A DNA stretch of 64,000 nucleotides, from NCBI RefSeq assembly GCF_008642315.1, contig NZ_CP029192.1, forward strand, positions 5,828,001 through 5,892,000, written 5' to 3'. The DNA comes from Streptomyces venezuelae. GTDB lineage: Bacteria; Actinomycetota; Actinomycetes; Streptomycetales; Streptomycetaceae. Numbering within the stretch: position 1 is the first letter of the stretch; each line of letters begins with the position of its first letter. This document shows positions 1 through 9,254 of this stretch, one piece after another. The notes below the pieces were generated by a model that worked only from the letters and a program-made list of their open reading frames with translations, made no database searches and was not told the origin of the DNA. Made by a program: the position numbers and the translations under genes.

Positions 1-2
1 GC

Positions 3-455
3 ATCGACGAGGCCTGGCGGCGCGAACCCGCCGCCGGAGCCCCCACCCTGACCGGCCGCGACCCGGAGGTCGAGTCCGCCGAGCACCGCATCGGGATGGC
101 CGTCCGCAGGTGGCGGCGCGAACTGGAGGAGTACGCCGAGGACGAGGTGCGCTGCCTCGAACGGGTCGACAAGAACGGCCTGCCCGACCCCGAGGTCGTC
201 GCCGCCCTGCTCGCCACGGGACTGCTCGGCGGGCGCCGGGCGCGCGCGGCAGGGGAGGTCCTCGCCGAGCGGATCGGCGCCCAGGCCGCCGTCCGACTGC
301 GCGACCGGGGCGGACGCCTGCTGACCGACTACCTGGAGAGGGTCCTCAACGCCGAGCGTGAGCGCAGGCTCGCCCCCTTGGACGCCCTCGAAGTGCATCC
401 CGAACCCCAGGCCGAGCTGATCGCCGCCCTGTCCGTACTGCAGAAGGAGAGGTGA
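3..455 (+). CDS. C-terminal part of a GTPase-associated protein (5' end outside window)
   Basis: The reading frame is open from the first bases of the window and ends at a TGA at 453-455, so only the last 150 residues of a longer protein are visible. The visible part is helical and charged, with no nucleotide-binding motif. It directly precedes a YfjP-like GTPase, and the two genes share a GTGA stop/start overlap, so they are translationally coupled. In actinomycetes such GTPases often occur as adjacent pairs, and I infer that this is the partner (a GTPase or GTPase-like protein). The sequence present cannot show the enzymatic domain. The coding frame is certain; the function is not. Confidence 0.6.
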   Translation: MDEAWRREPAAGAPTLTGRDPEVESAEHRIGMAVRRWRRELEEYAEDEVRCLERVDKNGLPDPEVVAALLATGLLGGRRARAAGEVLAERIGAQAAVRLRDRGGRLLTDYLERVLNAERERRLAPLDALEVHPEPQAELIAALSVLQKER

Positions 456-2401
456 CCGCGGTGACCGCCGTCACTGATCACACCGATCCCGCCGACCCCA
501 CCGATCCCGCCGGCCGGGTACATCACAAGGACCGGGACCGCAGCCGCAGCGCATCCGACGTCGACGCCTCCCGCGCCGACGCTTCCCGCCCCGACACCCC
601 CCGCGCGAGCCACCCCGAACCTACCGACGGCCGTTCCGGGCGCGCCTGGGACGACGGCCTCATCGCCCGCCGCGTTGAGGACGCGCAACGACCCCCGGGC
701 GGCGGGGGCGCAGACCTGGACATCAGTGGCGGAGCCCGCTCGTACGCCCCCGCCCCCTCCACGGCCCTCAGCCCCTCCTACGAAGGCCCCCTGCGCACCC
801 GCCTCGACGCCCTGCGCGAACTCGTCGGGCTCTCCCGCACCCGCCTCGACAGCGGCACGCTCGCCGAGGCCGGCCGCGTCCTGGACGAGGCCGCCGCCCG
901 GCGCAGGCTCTCCGAACGGCACACCGTCGTCGCCATCGCCGGGGCCACCGGCAGCGGCAAGTCGACGCTTTTCAACGCGCTCGCCGGAGTGATGATCTCG
1001 GAGACCGGTGTGCGCAGGCCGACCACCGCCGCGCCCATCGGGTGCAGCTGGACGGACGGCGCGGCGGGCCTCCTCGACCGGCTGGGAATCCCCGGACGCC
1101 TGCGCCGCCGCCCGCTCCAGGGACCCGGCGCCGACGAACTCCAAGGGCTCGTCCTCATCGATCTGCCCGACCACGACTCGGCGGTCGGCGAGCACCGCGA
1201 GCACGTCGACCGCATCCTGGCCCTCGTCGACGCCGTCATCTGGGTCGTCGACCCGGAGAAGTACGCCGACGCGATGCTCCACGAACGCTATCTGCGCCCC
1301 ATGGCCGGCCACGCCGAAGTCACCTTCGTGGTGCTCAACCAGATCGACCGGCTGCCCGGAGACGCCGCCGACCAGGTACTCGACGATCTGCGGCGGCTCC
1401 TCGACGACGACGGCGTCGCCCTCGGCGAGCACGGGGAGCCGGGCGCCACGGTGCTCGCGATCTCCGCGCTGACGGGCGAGGGCATCGCCGAACTGCGCGA
1501 AGCACTGGGGCAGTTCACGCAGGAGCGGGGCGCCGCGGCCCGCCGTATCTCCGCGGACGTGGACGCCGCCGCGGAACGCCTGCGTCCGGTGTACGTCGAG
1601 GGGGCGCACTCCGGCCGCAACCGCGGGCGGATCGGGCTCAGCGAGGAAGCCCGTGAGGAGTTCGCCGACCGGCTCGCGGACGCCGTGGGCGCGGCGGCCG
1701 CCGGGGACGCCGCCGAGCGGGCCTGGCGCAGGCACGCGGGCAAGGCGTGCGGGGATCCGTGGTTCAGGCTGTGGCGCTGGTACGAGGCGCGGCGCTTCTC
1801 GCAGGGCGTGCCGACGCCGGTCGCCCTCGCGCCCGTGGACGAGGAGGTGACGGCGCGCCAGCGGGTGGAGCACGCCGTGCGCACGGTGGCCGACGAGGCG
1901 GCGAGGGGGCTGCCTCTGCCCTGGGGGCAGGCCGTGCGGGAGGCCGCGGTGCGCGGCGCCGAGGGACTTCCCGAGGCGCTCGACGAGCTGGCGGTGACGG
2001 TGGGGGTGCCGGTCGGGCGGCCGCCGCGCCCCGGTTGGTGGCCGGTCGCGGTCCTGGCGCAGGCGGCGATGACGCTGCTGCAGGTCGTGGGCGGCATCTG
2101 GCTGGTGGGCCAGATCATCGGGCTCGCCACGCCGAATCTGGGCGTGCCGGTGCTGTTGATGCTGGCGGGCATCGTGGGCGGTCCGTGCGTGGAGTGGACG
2201 AGCCGGATGGCGGCGCGGGGGCCCGCGCGCCGGTACGGGAACGACGCGGAACGGCGGCTGCGGGAGGCGGCGGCCGGGTGTGGGCGGGCGCGGGTCCTCG
2301 ATCCGGTGGCGGCGGAACTGCTGCGGTACCGGGAGGTCAGGGAGCAGTACGTACGGGTGTCGGGGGAGCTGTCGGGGGCCGCCCGTTCCCCGATCGGGTG
2401 A
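452..2401 (+). CDS. YfjP-like membrane-associated GTPase
   Basis: Predicted 649-residue P-loop GTPase. Residues 1-120 are a disordered Asp/Thr/Pro/Arg-rich leader. A Walker A motif GATGSGKST lies near residues 164-172, followed by a DLPDHDS-type switch II/G3 segment and an NQID G4-type motif, as in the Era/YfjP class of TRAFAC GTPases. The C-terminal part has two hydrophobic segments (about residues 530-580, starting WWPVAVLAQ), which suggests membrane association. The GTG start overlaps the preceding stop (GTGA), with a GAAGGAGAG Shine-Dalgarno just upstream. The cellular role of this family in Streptomyces is not established. The GTPase call is firm and any process assignment would be a guess. 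Confidence 0.8.
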   Translation: MTAVTAVTDHTDPADPTDPAGRVHHKDRDRSRSASDVDASRADASRPDTPRASHPEPTDGRSGRAWDDGLIARRVEDAQRPPGGGGADLDISGGARSYAPAPSTALSPSYEGPLRTRLDALRELVGLSRTRLDSGTLAEAGRVLDEAAARRRLSERHTVVAIAGATGSGKSTLFNALAGVMISETGVRRPTTAAPIGCSWTDGAAGLLDRLGIPGRLRRRPLQGPGADELQGLVLIDLPDHDSAVGEHREHVDRILALVDAVIWVVDPEKYADAMLHERYLRPMAGHAEVTFVVLNQIDRLPGDAADQVLDDLRRLLDDDGVALGEHGEPGATVLAISALTGEGIAELREALGQFTQERGAAARRISADVDAAAERLRPVYVEGAHSGRNRGRIGLSEEAREEFADRLADAVGAAAAGDAAERAWRRHAGKACGDPWFRLWRWYEARRFSQGVPTPVALAPVDEEVTARQRVEHAVRTVADEAARGLPLPWGQAVREAAVRGAEGLPEALDELAVTVGVPVGRPPRPGWWPVAVLAQAAMTLLQVVGGIWLVGQIIGLATPNLGVPVLLMLAGIVGGPCVEWTSRMAARGPARRYGNDAERRLREAAAGCGRARVLDPVAAELLRYREVREQYVRVSGELSGAARSPIG

Positions 2402-2525
2402 CGGAGTTTTCCACAACCTGACGGTGGTCCACAGGGCTCAGCGAGATCCGCCCGACCGGTGCAATCTGAGATCGCAGCCGCGGGGCTGCGGCACGAGACA
2501 GATGAAGCGGGGGAGGGGTTCTGCG

Positions 2526-2969
2526 ATGAACGAGACCTTGGTGACGGTCGTGGGAAACGTCGCGACGACGCCGGTGTACCGGGAGCTGCCGTCGGGACCG
2601 GTGGCGCGGTTCCGGCTCGCGGTGACGGCGCGGTATTACGACGGGGCGAAGAGCACGTGGACCGACGGGCACACCAATTTCTTCACGGTCTGGGCCTGGC
2701 GGGCGCTCGGCACGAACGTGCAGGGATCGGTGTCGGTCGGCGAACCGGTCATTGTGCAGGGGAGGTTGAAGGTGCGGGACGAGGAGCGGGGCGGGCAGCA
2801 CTGGACGTCGGCGGACATCGAGGCGGTGGCCATCGGCCACGACCTCTCGCGCGGTACGGCGGCGTTCAGAAGGGTGGGCAGGGGCAATCCGGCGCTGACG
2901 GAACCGGCGTCGGGGCGGAGTGAGGATGCGGTCGGGGCGCGCGAGAAGGAGCCCGAGCCGGTCGGGTGA
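2526..2969 (+). CDS. ssbB: single-stranded DNA-binding protein, SsbB-like paralogue
   Basis: 147 residues with the single OB-fold of bacterial SSBs. It opens MNETLVTVVGNV, has the conserved VARFRLAVT strand and a TNFFTVWAWRALG segment, and closes the fold with the VQGRLKVRDE strand. The C-terminal tail is short and charged and ends EPVG rather than the acidic DDDIPF tip of the essential SSB. This fits the sporulation-linked SsbB paralogue described in Streptomyces, which acts in chromosome segregation. I chose the ATG at 2526 because the family start aligns there and a GGGGGAGGGG ribosome site precedes it. The longer in-frame extension upstream (from 2280) overlaps the GTPase gene and has no similarity. 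The paralogue assignment is by resemblance. Confidence 0.8.
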   Translation: MNETLVTVVGNVATTPVYRELPSGPVARFRLAVTARYYDGAKSTWTDGHTNFFTVWAWRALGTNVQGSVSVGEPVIVQGRLKVRDEERGGQHWTSADIEAVAIGHDLSRGTAAFRRVGRGNPALTEPASGRSEDAVGAREKEPEPVG

Positions 2970-3271
2970 CGGGCAGTCAGGGATGAAGCGGTCGGCGGCG
3001 ACCGAAGTGCGGCATATCGACGAGCGGCACCGTTGATTTGTCGATAAGCCCAGCTCGGAGCGGTTGTTGGGGATAACGATTCCGAGTCGGATCCGCCGTC
3101 CGGTGATCTGCGTGGGGCTCGTGATGCGGCGTTTCCTTAGGATGCCGAACGTAGCTCACGGGGCAGTCGGCAGGTGATGTCACGCAGGTGGCAGGTGAAC
3201 CTGCCCCTTTCAGTCTGCTGGCGGGACCACCCCCCAACGTTGTGAACGGGTCCCGCCCGGAGGGGAATTCA
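2970..3271. other. gene-free spacer upstream of the thioester surface protein
   Basis: About 300 bp without a convincing open frame. It contains a weak GGTCG/CGACC hairpin just after the ssb stop and presumably the promoter of the next gene. I could not assign -10 and -35 boxes. Confidence 0.4.
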
Positions 3272-4726
3272 GTGTTTTCTGCGTTGTCCATACGTAGCCG
3301 GGACCGAGACCGGAGTCGTAGCCGCAGCGAGAGCGGACCCGGTCGAGCCGCCGCCAGGTTCGCCGCGGTGACCGCCGCCGCGGGTCTGGTCCTGGCGGGC
3401 GGAGTGGCCTTCGCGGGCGCGGCCGCGGCGGAGGAGACGCCGGCGCACCGGGGCGGAGCCGTCGCGACGCTGGGCGGACTGCAGACGTTCGACCAGGCCG
3501 TCATCCGTGACGACGGCCAGTCGCAGCAGGTGCCCGCCGGACTCTTCGAGATGTCCGTGGAGGGCGGCGGCACCCTCCAGACGTACTGCATCGACATCCT
3601 GAACCCCACGCAGAAGGACGCCAAGTACCAGGAGACCCCCTGGAGCGGCACCTCGCTGAACGGCAACCGGGACGCGGGCAAGATCCGCTGGATCCTGCAG
3701 AACTCCTACCCGCAGGTGAACGACCTCGCCGCGCTGGCCCGCAAGGCGGGTGTGCGGTCCCTCACCGCGCAGACCGCCGCGGCCGGCACCCAGGTGGCGA
3801 TCTGGCGGTACTCCGACGGCGCGAAGGTCGACGCCGTCGACCCGCAGGCCGAGAAGCTCGCCGACTACCTCTACAAGAGCGCGCGGAACAGCGTCGAGCC
3901 CAAGGCGTCGCTGACGCTGGACCCGCCGGCCGTGTCGGGTCGCACGGGGGAGAAGCTCGGCCCGGTCACCGTGCGGACCGACGCCGACTCGGTGACGGTC
4001 ACACCGCCCGCGGACTCCGAGGCGAGCGGGGTGAAGGTCGTCGGCAGGAACGGCAAGCCGGTGAAGTCCGCGCGCGACGGCAGCCGCCTCTACTTCGACG
4101 TGCCGAAGGACGCACCCGACGGCGCGGCCGCGCTGTCCGTGCAGACGTCGACCACCGTGCCGGTCGGCCGGGCGTTCGCGTCCGAGACGCGGAGCCAGAC
4201 GCAGATCCTCGCGGGCTCCAGCGAGTCGACGGTGTCGGCCAGGGCGACCGCGAACTGGGCTGCCGAGGGGGCGCTGCCCGCGCTGTCGGCCGAGAAGGAC
4301 TGTGCCAAGAGCGGGGTGGACATCACCGCGACCAACAAGGGCGACGAGCCGTTCACCTTCCGGCTGATGGGGTTCAAGCACACCATCAAGGCGGGCGCGT
4401 CACAGACGGTGACGATTCCGCTGCAGGAAGACCAGCCCTACGACTTCACGATCAACGGACCGAGCGGCTTCGAGAAGCGGTTCAAGGGCGTGCTCGACTG
4501 TCGCACCGCGGGCGACACGGTCACGAGCAAGGCGCAGCCCGCCTCCCAGCCGAGCCCCGCGTCGGCGGGCGGCTCCGTCGGAGGCGGTGACCTGGCGGAG
4601 ACCGGCAGCAGCAGCAACACCCCGCTGATCGTCGGCATCGCGGTGGCGTTCGTCGTGGTCGGCGGCGCGGCGGTGTTCTTCCTCCGCAAGAAGGACGGCC
4701 CGGCGGAAACCTCCACGGAGGAGTGA
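3272..4726 (+). CDS. Cys-Gln thioester domain surface protein with LAETG sortase signal
   Basis: 484 residues. An Arg-rich N-terminus and hydrophobic stretch (AAAGLVLAGGVAFAGAAAA) form a signal peptide. The mature N-terminal domain carries TYCIDI (Cys106) and TQVAIW (Gln174), the residue pair that forms an internal Cys-Gln thioester in TQXA adhesins, which bind host or substrate surfaces covalently. Beta-sandwich-like repeats follow. The C-terminus has a Ser/Pro/Gly linker, LAETG at about 441-445, a transmembrane helix and a basic tail (RKKDG), the sorting signal used by class E sortases in Streptomyces. The GTG at 3272 is preceded by GGAGGGGAA; the upstream ATG at 3188 adds a segment with no signal-peptide character. 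The protein is likely anchored on aerial or vegetative cell walls. The ligand is unknown. Confidence 0.87.
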   Translation: MFSALSIRSRDRDRSRSRSESGPGRAAARFAAVTAAAGLVLAGGVAFAGAAAAEETPAHRGGAVATLGGLQTFDQAVIRDDGQSQQVPAGLFEMSVEGGGTLQTYCIDILNPTQKDAKYQETPWSGTSLNGNRDAGKIRWILQNSYPQVNDLAALARKAGVRSLTAQTAAAGTQVAIWRYSDGAKVDAVDPQAEKLADYLYKSARNSVEPKASLTLDPPAVSGRTGEKLGPVTVRTDADSVTVTPPADSEASGVKVVGRNGKPVKSARDGSRLYFDVPKDAPDGAAALSVQTSTTVPVGRAFASETRSQTQILAGSSESTVSARATANWAAEGALPALSAEKDCAKSGVDITATNKGDEPFTFRLMGFKHTIKAGASQTVTIPLQEDQPYDFTINGPSGFEKRFKGVLDCRTAGDTVTSKAQPASQPSPASAGGSVGGGDLAETGSSSNTPLIVGIAVAFVVVGGAAVFFLRKKDGPAETSTEE

Positions 4727-4735
4727 CGGGCGACG

Positions 4736-4765
4736 GCGCGCGGTAGTCATGCGGCTACCGCGCGC
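4736..4765. terminator. perfect 11-bp hairpin terminator
   Basis: GCGCGCGGTAG (4736-4746) and its exact reverse complement (4755-4765) flank an 8-nt loop, 10 bases after the stop of the surface-protein gene. There is no U-tract, as is usual for Streptomyces terminators. Confidence 0.75.
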
Positions 4766-4867
4766 GAGGCGGAGAACCGGCGGCCCATCATCCGGTTTTC
4801 GCCGGGGGCTGGCCGTACGGCAAGATGGGGTGTATCTGCCCACTCACTGATTGCCGGACGGTTTCTC

Positions 4868-6532
<1,665 letters not shown>

Positions 6533-6539
6533 GGCGACC

Positions 6540-6989
6540 GTGGCTCGACACATATACCAATGCCCGCTCCGCTGGTCGGACATGGACGCCTTCGGGCACG
6601 TCAACAACGTCGTCTTCCTGCGGTATCTGGAAGAGGCGCGGATCGACTTCATGTTCCGGCTCGCGCCCGGTGACGGTTCGCCGTCGTTCTCCGGCGGCTC
6701 GGTCGTGGCCCGCCACGAGATCGACTACGTACGGCCGTTGGTGCACCGGCACGAGCCGGTCACCATCGAGTCGTGGGTGACGAAGATCGGTGCGGCGTCG
6801 CTGACCATCGCGTACGAGATCAAGGACGCGCAGCAGGTGTACGTGCGGGCCTCCACCGTGGTCGTGCCCTTCGACCTGGAGGCGCAGCGACCGCGGCGGA
6901 TCTCGGCCGAGGAGCGCTCGTTCCTCGAGGAGTACGTGGACGACAGCGCCGGCGGCCCCGACAGTGGCTCGGGGGCGCTCGCCGCATGA
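6540..6989 (+). CDS. acyl-CoA thioesterase, 4-hydroxybenzoyl-CoA/YbgC type
   Basis: 149 residues, a single hot-dog fold. The N-terminal motif RWSDMDAFGHVNNVVFLRYLE contains the active-site Asp and the His-Val-Asn-Asn signature of the 4HBT/YbgC/FadM family, which hydrolyses acyl-CoA thioesters in the cytosol. The GTG start lies 7 bp after the ettA stop, and the gene ends in an ATGA overlap with the next one, so ettA, this gene and the downstream unknown form one unit. The substrate cannot be told from sequence. Confidence 0.85.
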   Translation: MARHIYQCPLRWSDMDAFGHVNNVVFLRYLEEARIDFMFRLAPGDGSPSFSGGSVVARHEIDYVRPLVHRHEPVTIESWVTKIGAASLTIAYEIKDAQQVYVRASTVVVPFDLEAQRPRRISAEERSFLEEYVDDSAGGPDSGSGALAA

Positions 6990-7672
6990 CCGCGCGGCTC
7001 CACTTCGCCGATGCCGGGGAGGCGGCGGACCTCGCCGCCTTCCTGGCCCGGCTGATCCACTACGACAAGGCGGCCGCGGTGCGGCTGCAGGCCGCCGGGG
7101 ACACGCTCGCCGTGTTCGGGCGGCCGCCGTCGTTCGAGGTGCTCGTCATCCGTACGGCGCGGCTCGCCAAGCCGTACGAGTACGGGCTCGACACCACGCT
7201 CGACGTCACCGTCTCCGCGGGCGAGTTCCTGGAACGCGTCGGCGAGTCCGTGGAGTCCGTGGAGATGGCGGGCGTCGCCGACGTCCCGACGGCCGTCACC
7301 GGACCGCCGTGGGCGGGCGTGCTGCCGCCGCGCGGCGGCTGGCGGCAGGAACCGGGCCTCCCGGCGCCGGAAGCGATGCGGTCCCTGGTCAAGCGGGCCG
7401 TCGCCGAATTCAAGTCGCGGGTCGAGGAGTTGCCGGCCGAGCGGCGCGTGCGCGCCGAACTCGACCGCGTGGGGCGGGAGATCTGGTCCCGGCCCGTCGC
7501 CGACACGCAACTGCCGGTACGGGCGGCGCACGCGGCGCAGTCCCTCGGCTTCCTGCGCGGCGACGTGCTGACGCTGCTGTCCTCGGGGCCGTGGCTGCGG
7601 CTGCGCACGGCCTACGGGTCCGTCGCGGTGCGCCGCGCCGGTGTCGGCGGGCTCACGGTCACGCCCGCCTGA
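6986..7672 (+). CDS. conserved protein of unknown function
   Basis: 228 residues, start ATG overlapping the previous stop (ATGA at 6986-6989). I do not recognise a domain. The sequence is soluble and mixed alpha/beta in appearance, with many Arg and Ala residues and no signal peptide or transmembrane segment. The N-terminus (MTARLHFADAGEAADLAAFLARLIHYD) is amphipathic and the C-terminal half ends in a WLRLRTAYGSVAVRR segment. Coupling to the thioesterase and EttA genes suggests co-expression, but gives no function. The TGA stop sits in the loop of a strong hairpin. An upstream in-frame ATG (6773) lies inside the thioesterase gene and is rejected. Confidence 0.75.
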   Translation: MTARLHFADAGEAADLAAFLARLIHYDKAAAVRLQAAGDTLAVFGRPPSFEVLVIRTARLAKPYEYGLDTTLDVTVSAGEFLERVGESVESVEMAGVADVPTAVTGPPWAGVLPPRGGWRQEPGLPAPEAMRSLVKRAVAEFKSRVEELPAERRVRAELDRVGREIWSRPVADTQLPVRAAHAAQSLGFLRGDVLTLLSSGPWLRLRTAYGSVAVRRAGVGGLTVTPA

Positions 7673-7689
7673 GGGCGGGCGTGACCGTG
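7654..7689. terminator. 16-bp perfect bidirectional terminator
   Basis: CACGGTCACGCCCGCC (7654-7669) pairs perfectly with 7674-7689 around a 4-base loop that includes the stop codon of the upstream gene. It lies between convergent genes and can serve both. Confidence 0.85.
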
Positions 7690-7708
7690 GCCCGGAGGAC
7701 CGCCGCCG

Positions 7709-8122
7709 TCAGCCCTCGGAGTTGACCATGGATGCGGCGGCGTACGTCAGGTAGTTCCACAGCGTCCGCTCGTGCTCCTCGGAGAGGTCGAGCCGGTCCA
7801 CCGCGTCGCGCATGTGCTTCAGCCACGCGTCGTGCGCGGCCCTGTCGACCGTGAACGGCGCGTGCCGCATGCGCAGCCGGGGGTGGCCGCGGTTGTCGCT
7901 GTACGTGCGGGGGCCGCCCCAGTACTGCATCAGGAAGAGCGCGAGACGCTCCTCGGCGGGCCCGAGGTCCTCCTCCGGGTACATCGGCCGCAGCAGCGGG
8001 TCCTCCGCGACCCCCTGGTAGAAGTAGTGCACCAGGCGTCGGAAGGTCTCCTCGCCGCCGACCTGCTCGTAGTAGGTCTGCTCCTGAAGCGTGCCGTGCG
8101 GGATATCTTTCACGCGTTCCAT
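7709..8122 (-). CDS. glbO: group II truncated haemoglobin (GlbO-like)
   Basis: 137 residues, the usual size of a trHbO 2-on-2 globin. Family landmarks are present: the YEQVGGEETFRRLV first helix, FYQGVAEDPLLRPMYPE, QYWGGPRTYSDNRGHPRLRMRHAPF with the proximal His, and the Trp in the late LWNYL helix. Such proteins bind O2 or NO and are linked to redox and nitrosative stress. The ATG at 8122 starts at the family's usual position; an ATG at 8164 would add 14 unrelated residues. Neither has a strong ribosome site. The gene stands alone, divergent from the methyltransferase gene. Confidence 0.87.
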   Translation of the reverse strand: MERVKDIPHGTLQEQTYYEQVGGEETFRRLVHYFYQGVAEDPLLRPMYPEEDLGPAEERLALFLMQYWGGPRTYSDNRGHPRLRMRHAPFTVDRAAHDAWLKHMRDAVDRLDLSEEHERTLWNYLTYAAASMVNSEG

Positions 8123-8257
8123 GGTCTCAGACGGGGCGGCCGAGTACGGAAGGCTTAGGACCATCCCCGATCATCGCCGATCGCCGGGGCACTGCCGGGA
8201 GCGGCGGCGGCGGTTCCGCCACTCGCATCGGAGGCCGCGGCGCAGCACAGTGGACCC

Positions 8258-9217
8258 ATGGAACCCGATCCTGTACTGCTCGCCGAGGCCCGGGCCGGCC
8301 TCGTGCGGGAGATCGAGGCGAGCGGGGCCTGGCGGGACGACTCCGCCTGGCGGGCGGCGTTCACCGCCGTCCCGCGGCACCTCTTCGTGCCCTACTACTA
8401 CGTGGGCGTGAGCGGCGGGTACGAGCGGCTGTGGGGCGAGGACCCCGACGAAGGGCGCCGCACCCGCTGGCTGCGCGGCGCCTACACGGACGCCCCCCTC
8501 GCCACCCGCGTGCGGGACGGAGACCTGCTCTCCTCCAGCAGCCAGCCGTCCCTGATGGCGAAGATGCTCGCCGAACTGGACGTACGCCCGGGACACCGCG
8601 TCCTGGAGATCGGCGCGGGCACCGGCTACAACGCGGCGCTGCTCGCCCACCGGCTCGGCGACGACCACGTCACGACCGTCGACCTCGACCCGGAGATCAC
8701 GGAGTCGGCCCGGCAGCACCTGGCGGCCGCCGGGTACCGCCCCGCCGTGGTGACCGGCGACGGCGCGGCCGGCTGCCCCGAGCGGGCGCCCTACGACCGG
8801 ATCATCGCCACCTGCACCCTGGGCTCGGTGCCGCGGACGTGGCTCGCCCAGTGCAGGCCCGGCGCCCGCATCCTGGCGCCGCTGGCCACCGGACTGATCA
8901 CGCTGACCGTGCGGGACGCGGAGCACGCCGAAGGGCGCTTCCTGCACACGCCCGCCTACTTCGTACCGCTGCGTGGGGGCGACGCGAGGACCCCGTACGA
9001 GCACCACATCGGAGGGCTGCCGCGCAAGGCCCTGCAGAGCGAGCTCTTCCGCTTCCTCCTGGAGCTGACCGCGGGCAGCCTCGATCCGCACGAAGCGCTC
9101 GCGCTGTGGCAGCGCGAGGGGCGGCCGGTGCGCGAGCGCTTCGGTGTCACGACGAGCGGGCCGTACGAGTGGGCCTGGCTGGACGACCCCGAAGGGCCGT
9201 ACGTCTGGCCTCTCTGA
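8258..9217 (+). CDS. PCMT-like SAM-dependent methyltransferase
   Basis: 319 residues. The core resembles protein-L-isoaspartate O-methyltransferase: SSSSQPSLMAKMLAELDV, the SAM motif I VLEIGAGTGYNAALLA, an acidic VDLDPEI strand that binds the ribose, and the PYDRIIATCTLGSVP post-motif. An N-terminal helical segment and a C-terminal extension of about 100 residues are not part of the minimal repair enzyme. It therefore belongs to the actinobacterial PCMT-like proteins, some of which modify peptides or proteins other than isoaspartate. No leader peptide or precursor gene is adjacent. The gene runs convergent to the FHA gene, with 37 bp between stops. Confidence 0.8.
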   Translation: MEPDPVLLAEARAGLVREIEASGAWRDDSAWRAAFTAVPRHLFVPYYYVGVSGGYERLWGEDPDEGRRTRWLRGAYTDAPLATRVRDGDLLSSSSQPSLMAKMLAELDVRPGHRVLEIGAGTGYNAALLAHRLGDDHVTTVDLDPEITESARQHLAAAGYRPAVVTGDGAAGCPERAPYDRIIATCTLGSVPRTWLAQCRPGARILAPLATGLITLTVRDAEHAEGRFLHTPAYFVPLRGGDARTPYEHHIGGLPRKALQSELFRFLLELTAGSLDPHEALALWQREGRPVRERFGVTTSGPYEWAWLDDPEGPYVWPL

Positions 9218-9254
9218 ACCGGCCCGCCCCCGCTTCCGTCGAGGACAGGTTCTG

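Noticed and set aside
329..2416. Long minus-strand open frame (695 codons) opposite the GTPase gene
   Set aside because: Arg/Pro/Gly-rich, no domain motifs. It is the usual antisense frame of a high-G+C gene whose plus strand has a clear P-loop GTPase.
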